Shown: one piece after another, positions 10,441 to 17,238 of the stretch
Layout of the letters: every line of letters begins with the position of its first letter
Position numbering within the stretch: the stretch's first letter is position 1
DNA from: Streptosporangium sp. NBC_01755
Lineage (GTDB): Bacteria; Actinomycetota; Actinomycetes; Streptosporangiales; Streptosporangiaceae
Reading direction: 5' to 3'
DNA length: 64,000 bases
Assembly: GCF_035917995.1 (NCBI RefSeq)
Contig: NZ_CP109131.1
Location: 7,564,001 to 7,628,000, forward strand
The notes under the pieces: generated by a model
The model's database searches: none
What the model was told of the DNA's origin: nothing
The model's input: only the letters and a program-made list of their open reading frames with translations
Translations under genes and position numbers: made by a program

Positions 10441-11264
10441 TCCGGATGCCGGCGCAAAGCCGAGGCGTCCGCCCGCATCCCATACTTCGCGAGCTCGCCC
10501 AACCGGCGCTGCGGCACCAGCGCTTCGGCGCCGAGCTCCGCAAGCTCCAAACCGCAGATCTCCGCCACCTGGTCCAGGGCCTTGATGATGGTCGGGCCGG
10601 ACGCCCGCGGCGCCACCCCTTTGCGCCACCGCTCCAGATCCGACACCCGTGACCCGGGCGGCACTTCCAGCATCTGGTCCAGGACGTACCGCTGCCCGAT
10701 CGTCAGCAGCCCTTCCAGCGCGCCCCACAGCCGCTTGGTCGTGTCCTCGCGGATCTTCGCCACCAGCCGCGCCAGAGTCGTCACGCCCGGCAGCAGCGCC
10801 TTCCGCTCCCGCAGCCACCCCACCCCGTCGGTGAAGATCGCCTTCGAGCCGTCCCCCGACGTCCACGACCTCGCCGCCACCCACGCGACGAACTCCGGCT
10901 CGACCGAGGCGAAGTCCTTCCACCCGTAGGCCTGCCGAATCTCCTGCTGATGATCGAACGGCGTCGGCCGCCGCTCGGTGTACCGCTTCACCTGCGACGG
11001 GTCCTCGACGCCGAGTTGCTCGGCCACGAACTCCAGCACCACCCCCGGCACATCCAGGGGATCCTCCAGGAACGTCCCGAGCCAACGCACCGTCACAAGT
11101 TGAAGGGCGAACCCAAGTTTCATGTGCTCACCGCGCCGCCGCCCGACCAGCGCCCGGTCCTCGTCATCGAGGAAGAACACCCGCTCCAGATCAGCCCGCG
11201 CCGGCGGCCCCGCGAACCGCCCGTACGCCGCCGCCTCATCATCGGTCAAGAACTCCACCGGCAT
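10441..11264 (-). pseudogene. Tn3-family transposase, N-terminal fragment cut by ISAs1
   Basis: About 274 codons from ATG 11264 (MPVEFLTDDEAAAYGRF) to the ISAs1 border. The sequence matches the DUF4158 N-terminal region of TnpA proteins of about 970-1000 residues: a helix-rich DNA-binding part with KLGFALQLVTVRWLGTFLEDP and a later YGWKDF. The catalytic C-terminal DDE half is absent because the ISAs1-family element replaces everything beyond 10440. The start lies about 120 bp inside a recognisable Tn3 terminal repeat at 11382-11419, so the fragment and the repeat probably belong to the same transposon. Confidence 0.85.
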
Positions 11265-11343
11265 ACGCCGCAAAGTAGGACCGACCCACCGGTAACCAAC
11301 GCAGAGCCACCGAACCGTTACCCGATCTACCTCCGCCCACATC

Positions 11344-11364
11344 GGAACGGCCAGTCACGCTAAG
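11344..11364 (+). repeat. Half copy of the Tn3 terminal repeat, facing the full one
   Basis: The 21 bases starting GGAACGGCCAGTCACG and ending TAAG match the inner 21 bases of the full repeat at 11382-11419 with one mismatch, in opposite orientation and 17 bases away. The outer GGGG-containing 17 bases are missing. The pair makes a large potential hairpin upstream of the tnpA fragment. Confidence 0.8.
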
Positions 11365-11381
11365 AGACGCCCACCAGGCTC

Positions 11382-11419
11382 CTTAACGTGACTGGCCGTT
11401 CCATTGCTGCTCAAGCCCC
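11382..11419 (-). repeat. 38-bp Tn3-family terminal inverted repeat
   Basis: Read on the minus strand the 38 bases begin GGGGCTTGAGC, contain GGAACGGCC and end CACGTTAAG. That is the length and the conserved GGGG...GGAAC...CACGTTAAG layout of Tn3-family ends. The outer end is at 11419, so the transposon body lies to the left. Immediately right of it begins IS256-type sequence. Confidence 0.88.
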
Positions 11420-12910
11420 GTGACCTGTGGGGACACCCACTTCTTCGGGGGGAGAAGCACCGTCATGTCTGTGATCGAGGGTGTCGACGGCACAACGTCG
11501 ACTACTGTGAGTAATCTTTCGTCTGCGGTATCTGAAGTGACCAGGCGTCCGATCCGTGAACTGATCGACGACCGCCAACTGGACGAACTCCTGGCCCGCT
11601 CCCGCGACGAGGCCGGAGGGTTACGGCTGACCGGCGAGAACAGCATGCTCGGCGACCTGGTCAAAGCGGTCCTGGAACGAGCGCTGGAGGCCGAGCTGAC
11701 CGCGCATCTGGGCTACACCAGGCACGCGAGCGAGGGCTACAACTCCGGCAACTCCCGCAACGGAGCGATCAGGAAAACGGTGCAGACCGCGGTCGGCCCG
11801 GTAAAACTGTCGGTGCCACGGGACCGGGCCGGAAGCTTCGAGCCGGTGCTGGTGCCCAAGCGCGCCGGCCGGGTCGCGGGCGGCCTGGACGACATGGTGA
11901 TCAGCCTGTACGCGCACGGGATGAGCGTGCGTGACATCGTCCACCACCTGGAGCAGGTGTATGACACCCACCTGTCGGCCGAGACCGTCTCGCGGATCAC
12001 CGAGCAGGTGATGGAGGAGGTCAAGGCCTGGCAGCGCCGGCCGCTCGACGCGGTCTACGCGGTGGTGTTCCTGGACGCGATCATGGTCAAGGTGCGCGAC
12101 AACCACGTCGTGCGGAACAAGCCCGCCTACCTGGCCGTCGGCGTGGACACCGACGGCGACAAGCACGTCCTGGGCATCTGGACCGCCAAGACCGAACCGG
12201 GCGCCCGCGTCGCCGGGGAGGGCGCCGGTTTCTGGCGCGGCGTGGTCACCGATCTGCGTAACCGCGGCGTCACCGACATCCTGATCGCCTGCTGTGACGG
12301 CCTGTCGGGGTTCGAGGACGCCATCTGCGCCACCTTCCCGCACACCACCGTGCAGACCTGCATCGTTCACCTCATCCGCAACAGCCTGCGGCTGGTGCCG
12401 CGCAAGGAACGCGCCGAGGTCGCGGCGGAGATGAAGAGGATCTACACCGCGCCGGACGCCGACGCGGCCCTTGAGGCCCTGGCCGCCTTCGCCGCCACCG
12501 CCCTCGGCGCGAGATACCCGCAGGCGGTCAGGGTCTGGGAGAGCGCCTGGGAACAGGTGACGCCGTTTTTGGCCTTCACCCCGGCGGTGCGCAGGCTGCT
12601 CTACACCACCAACAGCATCGAGTCCCTCAACTACCAGCTGCGCAAAGTGATCAAGGCTCGGGGGCACTTCCCCGGCGACGACGCCGTCGTCAAGCTGCTC
12701 TGGCCGGCCATCGTCAACATCGAGGACAAACGCGCCCGCGAACGTGCCGCCCACCGCGGCCGGGACAGGCATCGCCCCGGTTACCCCGGGCGTCTCATCG
12801 AGGGGCAAAGGACTCACGGCTGGTGTGAGGCCCTCAACGAACTCGCTATCGCCTATCCAGGACGAATCGGGTAAAAAACGATCTCAACACCACAAGATCA
12901 CCTTTACACA
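11420..12910 (+). mobile_element. IS256-family insertion sequence with damaged left end
   Basis: A complete transposase gene is followed by a right end near 12890-12910 (CACAAGATCACCTTTACACA). The expected mirror-image left end is only partly there: 11420 onward reads GTGACCTGTGG, resembling the inner part of the right repeat, and its outer ~9 bases (TGTGTAAAG-like) are replaced by the Tn3 terminal repeat. The simplest reading is that the Tn3 transposon inserted into the left repeat. On its right the element interrupts a COG0523 gene. Confidence 0.75.
11465..12874 (+). CDS. IS256-family (Mutator-type) transposase
   Basis: ATG 11465 (MSVIEGVDG) with a GGGGGGAG purine run upstream is preferred over the GTG at 11420, which lies in the terminal repeat. 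About 469 residues. The Mutator-type signatures are clear: TAHLGYTRHASEGYNSGNSRNG, VPRDRAGSFEP, first catalytic Asp in VVFLDAIMVKVRD, second in LIACCDGLSGFEDAI, the TCIVHLIRNSLR segment and the catalytic Glu in TTNSIESLNYQLRKV. The C-terminus ends with the usual ALNELAIAYPGRI. The gene looks intact, but loss of the outer left repeat would probably immobilise the element. Confidence 0.93.
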   Translation: MSVIEGVDGTTSTTVSNLSSAVSEVTRRPIRELIDDRQLDELLARSRDEAGGLRLTGENSMLGDLVKAVLERALEAELTAHLGYTRHASEGYNSGNSRNGAIRKTVQTAVGPVKLSVPRDRAGSFEPVLVPKRAGRVAGGLDDMVISLYAHGMSVRDIVHHLEQVYDTHLSAETVSRITEQVMEEVKAWQRRPLDAVYAVVFLDAIMVKVRDNHVVRNKPAYLAVGVDTDGDKHVLGIWTAKTEPGARVAGEGAGFWRGVVTDLRNRGVTDILIACCDGLSGFEDAICATFPHTTVQTCIVHLIRNSLRLVPRKERAEVAAEMKRIYTAPDADAALEALAAFAATALGARYPQAVRVWESAWEQVTPFLAFTPAVRRLLYTTNSIESLNYQLRKVIKARGHFPGDDAVVKLLWPAIVNIEDKRARERAAHRGRDRHRPGYPGRLIEGQRTHGWCEALNELAIAYPGRIG

Positions 12911-12917
12911 CTTGAGG

Positions 12918-12995
12918 TTACAGGCCCAGGTGGTCCACCAGGGCCGAGCGCGCTTGGGGATACAGTCCGGAGACGATGACGACGGGGACGGACAT
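12918..12995 (-). pseudogene. N-terminal stub of a COG0523 (CobW-like) GTPase
   Basis: After a GAGGAG ribosome binding site the frame from ATG 12995 reads MSVPVVIVSGLYPQARSALV and a few more residues, then stops at 12918 next to the IS256 right end. The opening beta strand and loop resemble the start of the COG0523 metallochaperone GTPases that follow rpmF in Zur-controlled ribosomal operons of actinomycetes. The Walker A and the rest are gone. Assignment rests on only ~25 residues plus context, so it is tentative. Confidence 0.55.
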
Positions 12996-13025
12996 GACAG
13001 CTCCTCTCGTAGTGCGGGGTTCACC

Positions 13026-13086
13026 GTGCGGGTTCACGGTGGGGGTTCGGGGTGCGGGTTCACGGTGGGGGTTCGGGGTGCGGGCC
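13026..13086 (+). repeat. 26-bp tandem repeat, two copies plus a partial third
   Basis: The unit starting GTGCGGGTTCACGGTGGGGG occurs at 13026-13051 and 13052-13077, followed by the first bases of a third. It lies between the rpmF stop and the COG0523 stub, on the leader side of the stub. Confidence 0.85.
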
Positions 13087-13091
13087 GGTTC

Positions 13092-13256
13092 TCAGGGAGT
13101 GAGGAGGCCGCGCCGGTAGGCGCGGACGAGTCGGCGCGGCACCAGCAGTTCGCGCCCGTCGATGGTGATCGGGACGAGGTCGGGTGCGGTGGCCTTCCAC
13201 TGTGAGCGGCGGTGGCGGGTGTTGCTGCGGGAGGTCTTGCGTTTGGGGACTGCCAT
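13092..13256 (-). CDS. rpmF: Ribosomal protein bL32, zinc-free paralogue
   Basis: 54 residues opening MAVPKRKTSRSNTRHRRSQWKA, the L32 signature. L32 normally carries a four-cysteine zinc ribbon; this copy has no cysteine at all (C-minus form). Such paralogues replace the zinc form in the 50S subunit during zinc limitation and are usually repressed by Zur. It is the last ribosomal gene of a minus-strand run and lies 12 bases after rpsN. The former next gene downstream was a COG0523 GTPase. Confidence 0.93.
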   Translation of the reverse strand: MAVPKRKTSRSNTRHRRSQWKATAPDLVPITIDGRELLVPRRLVRAYRRGLLTP

Positions 13257-13268
13257 GTCGTGGTGCTC

Positions 13269-13568
13269 CTACCAGCTGGACTTGGTGACGCCGGGCAGTT
13301 CGCCGCGGTGGGCCAGTTCGCGGAAGCGGATCCGGGAGAGCCCGAACTTGCGCAGGTGTCCGCGGGGGCGGCCGTCGGTGCTGTCGCGGTTGCGCACGCG
13401 GGTGGCGCTGGCGTCGGGTGGCTGGCGGCTCAGCTCGCGGACGGCCTGGACTCGCTCGTTGGGGGAGCCGGTGCGGATGATCTCCTTGAGCTCGGCCCGG
13501 CGCTCCGCGTAGCGGATGACAACGCGTTTGCGTCGCTCGTTGGCTGCGATCTTGCTTTTCTTGGCCAT
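13269..13568 (-). CDS. rpsN: Ribosomal protein uS14, zinc-free long form
   Basis: 99 residues (MAKKSKIAANERRKRV...), the long S14 type without the CxxC-CxxC zinc site of the 61-residue S14 that actinomycetes use normally. Conserved RDSTDGRPRGHLRKFGLSRI and the C-terminal RELAHRGELPGVTKSSW are present. The ATG overlaps the rpmB stop (TGATG), so the two are translationally coupled. Role: component of the 30S head that substitutes under zinc starvation. Confidence 0.95.
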   Translation of the reverse strand: MAKKSKIAANERRKRVVIRYAERRAELKEIIRTGSPNERVQAVRELSRQPPDASATRVRNRDSTDGRPRGHLRKFGLSRIRFRELAHRGELPGVTKSSW

Positions 13569-13804
13569 CAGATGCGTTCTCCCCGGGCGCGGATGCGGGC
13601 CACGGCGGCCTCGATGCCGATCTTGTCGATGGTCTTGACGGCTCTGGCGCTGAGCGTCAGCCGTACGAAGCGACCCTCGGTGGGCAGCCAGTAGCGCCGT
13701 GGCTGGATGTTGGGATTCCAGCGGCGGCGGGTGCGCCGGTGGGAGTGGGAGACGTTGTTGCCGAACACCGGCTTGAGGCCGGTGAGCTGGCAGTGGGCGG
13801 ACAT
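13568..13804 (-). CDS. rpmB: Ribosomal protein bL28, zinc-free paralogue
   Basis: 78 residues with the L28 core NNVSHSHRRTRRRWNPNIQ. The zinc-binding form has paired cysteines at the N-terminus and in the C-terminal half; here only Cys5 remains, so it is a C-minus copy. It sits 27 bases after rpmE2 and overlaps rpsN by one base. Expected to be part of a Zur-controlled ribosomal remodelling operon. Confidence 0.94.
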   Translation of the reverse strand: MSAHCQLTGLKPVFGNNVSHSHRRTRRRWNPNIQPRRYWLPTEGRFVRLTLSARAVKTIDKIGIEAAVARIRARGERI

Positions 13805-13831
13805 GCGGTTTCCTTCCCGAAGGGGGCGGGG

Positions 13832-14077
13832 TCAGGTCTTGCCGTAGCGCTGGTTGAACCGCTCGACCCGGCCCGCGGTGTCGAGGACGCGACTGCGGCC
13901 GGTGTAGAAGGGGTGGCTGGCCGAGGAGACGTCGACGTCGACGAGCGGGTAGGTGTTGCCGTCCTCCCACTCGATCGTCTTGCCGCTCGTGATGGTGGAG
14001 CGGGTCAGGAAGGCGAAGCCCGCGCTCGGGTCGCGGAACACAACAGGGTGGTAGTCGGGGTGGATGTCTTTTTTCAT
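13832..14077 (-). CDS. rpmE2: Ribosomal protein bL31 type B (zinc-free)
   Basis: 81 residues from ATG 14077 (MKKDIHPDYHPVVFRDPSAG). The frame is open further upstream, but this start matches all type B L31 proteins. The CxxC zinc site of type A L31 is absent, and the type B insertion (WEDGNTYPLVDVDVSSASHP) is present. It follows the L33 remnant by only 4 bases. Confidence 0.95.
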   Translation of the reverse strand: MKKDIHPDYHPVVFRDPSAGFAFLTRSTITSGKTIEWEDGNTYPLVDVDVSSASHPFYTGRSRVLDTAGRVERFNQRYGKT

Positions 14078-14081
14078 CGCT

Positions 14082-14255
14082 TCAGCGGTCCTCTCGGAAC
14101 AGCACGTGCTGGCGGATGACCGGGTCGTATTTGCGCAGGGTGAGCCGGTCGGGGTCATTGCGGAGGTTCTTGCGGGTCACGTAGGTGTAGCCGGTGCCGC
14201 AGTAGATCGCAGCTTGATCACCGGTCGTTGGTCGGCCCGGGTGGCGTCGTTCCAC
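14082..14255 (-). pseudogene. rpmG: Ribosomal protein bL33, zinc-free, frameshifted at the N-terminus
   Basis: From GTGYTYVTRKNLRNDP to LFREDR the protein is ordinary cysteine-free L33. The preceding residues of the family (PVIKLRSTA) are encoded in another frame: a single missing G in the codons for ALA-GLY at about 14203-14206 joins them out of register. A GTG at 14255 could give a 57-residue product with about 18 foreign N-terminal residues. No normal MAR-type start is visible. Either a decayed gene or a sequence error; it heads the C-minus ribosomal run. Confidence 0.8.
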
Positions 14256-14428
14256 GTCCGACCGGATCGCCGCTGACCTGGTCGACCGGGCTTTTTCCCG
14301 GACCGGCCCGAATCAGCGGTGGATCACCGGCATCTGTGGATGGTCCGCCAAGACCTGATGACGTCGTATTGCCTGGTGGCCGACCATGCTCGGGAAGGGG
14401 AACCTGAGCTTGTACATGCTTTTTGGCG
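14256..14428. other. Intergenic gap upstream of the ribosomal run
   Basis: No gene recognised. A short hairpin, CCGGGC-TTTTT-CCCGG, lies near 14286-14302. None of the Zur-type operator seen elsewhere in the window is present, so the native promoter of the ribosomal run may have been lost or lies farther upstream. Confidence 0.4.
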
Positions 14429-15226
14429 TTACTCGTACTGCTCGTCGGGGGGTTCGATCCTGGTGAGGCTCTTGCCGGTGAGCTGGGGGTAGATGACGCC
14501 GGTGGTCATCTTGCCGAAGGTCTGCGGGATCCAGGTGCCGGTGACCTCGACCCAGGTGTCGGCGGGCGGCGCCTGCAGTCCTTTGACCGCGACCTTCAGG
14601 GGGAACGCGTCCGCGGCGCAGCAGGCGATCTGCATGCGGGTGACGTACCATTGCCCCTTCTTCTTCGCGGGGGAGACGAAGCCGGTCAGTTTGACCTCGC
14701 GGTCGGTGAGGGACTTCTTGTCGTCGTCCCAGGCACGGCCGATGAAATCGCCGATGGTCATCTCCACAGCGCCGGTGCCGGTGAGCGGGGTGAAGGAGCT
14801 CAGGGTCTGGTCGCGGGGCGGTGGGGTGTCGTCGCGGGAGGCGGCGAACGAGCCCAGCGCGGGCGGCGCGATCAGGAAGATCGCGAACACCGGCAGGCAC
14901 AGCAGCCACGCGACCCGGGGGCCGCCGTGCGCGTGGTCGTGCCCGTCACCGTCGGACCGGTCGCGATCATGCGAGCGGTCGTCGGCGGGTAAGTGATCAT
15001 GGCTGTCTGAATGGTCACGTGGTTCGTCTTGGGCTGGGTTCTCCTTCGTCCGGGACGCCTGGAGCAGCCCGATGACCCCAAGGCCCACCAGCACTACCCC
15101 GGCGCCGATCAGGAATGGCCGGAAGCCGGGTTTGACGTAGTTGAGGTAGGTCGTGGAGAACGCCGAGATCCGCAGCACGGCGCAGCCCAGCAGGGTCAGG
15201 AGGAGGTTCTGGGTCACACGGTTCAT
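14429..15226 (-). CDS. TIGR03943-family membrane protein
   Basis: 265 residues from ATG 15226 (MNRVTQNLL). Two N-terminal membrane helices (LLLTLLGCAVLRIS and PFLIGAGVVLVGLGVIGLL) are followed by a His/Asp-rich cytoplasmic or metal-binding stretch (about residues 65-100 with repeated HDH motifs), a third helix and a C-terminal soluble domain (TIGDFIGRAWDDDKKSLTDREVKLTGFV, CCAADAFPLKV, WVEVTGTW). In actinomycetes this protein pairs with a YraQ/UPF0718 permease, often near Zur-regulated genes. Here the partner survives only as a tail just upstream. Function in zinc handling is inferred from context. Confidence 0.85.
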   Translation of the reverse strand: MNRVTQNLLLTLLGCAVLRISAFSTTYLNYVKPGFRPFLIGAGVVLVGLGVIGLLQASRTKENPAQDEPRDHSDSHDHLPADDRSHDRDRSDGDGHDHAHGGPRVAWLLCLPVFAIFLIAPPALGSFAASRDDTPPPRDQTLSSFTPLTGTGAVEMTIGDFIGRAWDDDKKSLTDREVKLTGFVSPAKKKGQWYVTRMQIACCAADAFPLKVAVKGLQAPPADTWVEVTGTWIPQTFGKMTTGVIYPQLTGKSLTRIEPPDEQYE

Positions 15227-15321
15227 CGGGGGGGCGCGGATTCCTTCCATCGTGCCGGGGCCCGAGGCCGAGCCGTGGCGTGCCTGGGGGCGCGGGGCGA
15301 GGGGGCGGTGAGGTGTGGAGC

Positions 15322-15540
15322 CTATAGCAGCAACCACCCGAAGAGGGTGCTCACCAGGACGGCGAGGGCGAAGGTCAGCGGGACGAACCTGGCTGTGAAA
15401 GCGCCGCCGAATGTGCCGGCCTGCAGCGCGATCAGTTTCAGGTCGACCATCGGCCCGACCACCAGGAAGGCCAGCTTCGCGGTGGGGGAGAACGCGGTCA
15501 TCGAGGCCGCCACGAACGCGGTCGACTAAAGACCGAATCT
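15322..15540 (-). pseudogene. C-terminal tail of a YraQ/UPF0718-type permease
   Basis: The frame ending at 15322 reads FVAASMTAFSPTAKLAFLVV, then GPMVDLKLIALQAGTFGG, matching the last ~65 residues of UPF0718 permeases, which form the other half of the TIGR03943 pair. A stop codon sits immediately before this segment (near 15534) and the remaining ~250 residues are missing. The break point also ends the siderophore operon on the other side, so this is a recombination junction. Confidence 0.75.
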
Positions 15541-15769
15541 CAACAGGCAAAACAGGGCTGTCCCGGCGCATCGCCGGGACGTAGCAGTGCAGGTGGCCGG
15601 CGCCCTCCAGCCAGGCCATCGAAGACGCTACGAGCCGGTTGGATGAGGAGGTGTCGGCGGACTCCACAACCACGCGAACGCATCGGGCCGGGGCCGTGCC
15701 GGAGAGGATTCGGGGGCGTAGGAGTTGAACGAGTAAGTCCGATGCCCGAGGAACGTGCGGCTCCTTCAC
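15541..15769 (-). CDS. Unidentified small reading frame coupled to salicylate synthase
   Basis: A GTG at 15769 overlaps the salicylate synthase stop (GTGA), like every other junction in this operon. The frame reads MKEPHVPRASDLLVQLLRPR and later RCVRVVVESADTS, SSMAWLEGAGHLHCYVPAMR. It is not recognised. The frame runs on through the 15.5-kb junction and fuses artificially to the TIGR03943 gene, so the native 3' end has probably been lost. Could be the head of one more biosynthetic gene. Confidence 0.35.
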
Positions 15770-17238
15770 GTGTGATGGAACCGCAGGTGCGGGACGACGC
15801 TTCGTAGCTTTTCGCAGGTCTCCTCGTATTCGCGTTCCGGGGTGGATTGGCTCATGATGCCTGCCCCGGCACGGAGCCAGGTGCGGTTACCATGCGCGAA
15901 CAGCGTGCGCAGGACCAGTGCCGCGTCCAGTGAGCCGTCGGTTCCCGCTCGGAACACCGCCCCGCCGTAGAGTCCTCGGGGTTCGGGTTCGTGGCGGTTC
16001 AGGGCCGCGAGGGCGGCGCTCTTTGGTACGCCGGTGACGGTGACCGCCGGGAAAAGTGCCGCGAACGCCGACCAGGGGCCGAGATCCTCACGCAACTGCC
16101 CGGCGATCCGGGAGGCGAGATGCTGTACCGAGCCACGTGCTTTGACCGTCATGAACTCCTCGATCAGCACCGAGCCGGGCCGGCAGATCGTTTCCATTTC
16201 CTCAGCGGCCAGTCGTACCGAGATCGCGTGCTCGTGCACCTCCTTCGGGTCGGTGCGGAGTTCCTCGCGCAGGCGGTCGTTCTCGGCGAGGTCGGGTCCC
16301 AGGGCTCGGGTGCCCGCGAGTGGCTGGGTGCGGATTCGGCCGTTCGCCTCCACCTCGACGATGGTCTCCGGGCTGAAGCCGGCGGCTCGCCGGCCGCCGA
16401 GGTTCAGCAGGAAGGAACGCGCGGGGGTGTTGGCTCGGCGCCCGGCGAGGTAGGAGGCGGCGAAGTCGGGCTCGTTTCCTTCGGGCAGTACGACGATCCG
16501 AGACAGAACGGCTTTTTCCAGGAGGCCCGCGTGGATGTCGGCGACGCTGCGGGCGACGGCGTGGCGGTATGCGGACGCGTCGGAGGCGATGAGGCGTTCG
16601 GCTTCCGTTGCGGCCGGTGTGGTCATCGTCGCATCGGCCGGAACGGGATCGTCCGGGTTTTGGAGCAGGGCCGTGACCTTCGCGGCCCAGGCTTCGTCGA
16701 CGGCTCGTAGTTCGGCCTTCCCTGGGCTGAGGGCTACCTCCACGCAGGGAACCAGGAACGACAGGAGTGGTTGCGTTCCTGCGGCGGTGGGATCACCGTG
16801 CAGCAGGTGGGCGAGTTCGAAGGTGGCCCATCCGTACAGGTAACGGGTTCCGTCAGCGCGGTTCCCGAGTGCTGTGAGTGCTTCGGCGATTCTGTCCAGT
16901 GGTCGGCCTTCGGTGGCCGCGGTCCACGTGTGTCCGTCGGCGCGGGCGACGACCTCGGTCGCGTCTGCGGTGAGCGTGACGGCGGAGCCTGCCACGAAGT
17001 ACCAGACCCCGGCGTGCTCGTAGACGGCGTACTGCTCGTCGAGGCCGGCCCTGGTGAGGTGCACGGCCGTGCGGGCCGGTTTGTCCGGGGTGTGAAGCAG
17101 GGCTGTGCATTTGAGGGCGGGTACGGCCCGCGCCCAGTCCGCCCATGGTTCGGATTGCCTGGCGGTCATCGTTGTGCTCCTTGCCGTGCGGTGTTCTCGT
17201 GCTTCGGTGGACGTGCCGGTCGGGGCCGCTGCGGTCAC
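15766..17238 (-). CDS. Salicylate synthase (MbtI/Irp9 type)
   Basis: Chorismate-utilising enzyme converting chorismate through isochorismate to salicylate, the aryl cap of the metallophore. 490 residues from a GTG overlapping the upstream stop; Met24 (MTARQSEPW) could be an alternative start. Family motifs in order: LSPETIVEVEANGRIRTQPL with GTRALGPD, then KEVHEHAISVRLAAEEME, LFPAVTVTGVPKSAAL, and GLYGGAVFRAGTDGSLDAAL followed by RAGAGIMSQSTPEREYEET. The single-protein Mbt/Irp9 form is indicated because no separate isochorismate pyruvate lyase gene is present. Confidence 0.93.
   Translation of the reverse strand: MTAAAPTGTSTEAREHRTARSTTMTARQSEPWADWARAVPALKCTALLHTPDKPARTAVHLTRAGLDEQYAVYEHAGVWYFVAGSAVTLTADATEVVARADGHTWTAATEGRPLDRIAEALTALGNRADGTRYLYGWATFELAHLLHGDPTAAGTQPLLSFLVPCVEVALSPGKAELRAVDEAWAAKVTALLQNPDDPVPADATMTTPAATEAERLIASDASAYRHAVARSVADIHAGLLEKAVLSRIVVLPEGNEPDFAASYLAGRRANTPARSFLLNLGGRRAAGFSPETIVEVEANGRIRTQPLAGTRALGPDLAENDRLREELRTDPKEVHEHAISVRLAAEEMETICRPGSVLIEEFMTVKARGSVQHLASRIAGQLREDLGPWSAFAALFPAVTVTGVPKSAALAALNRHEPEPRGLYGGAVFRAGTDGSLDAALVLRTLFAHGNRTWLRAGAGIMSQSTPEREYEETCEKLRSVVPHLRFHHT

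Noticed and set aside
8941..10450. Target-site duplication of ISAs1
   Set aside because: Flanks GCGTCATGCC and TCCGGATGCC match at only 6 of 10 positions.
13269..13970. S14 as a 233-residue protein
   Set aside because: The upstream part is the L28/L31 region read out of frame; the 99-residue S14 starts at ATG 13568.
14429..15769. 446-residue protein joining the salicylate operon to TIGR03943
   Set aside because: An accidental frame through a recombination junction; the real TIGR03943 protein starts at 15226.
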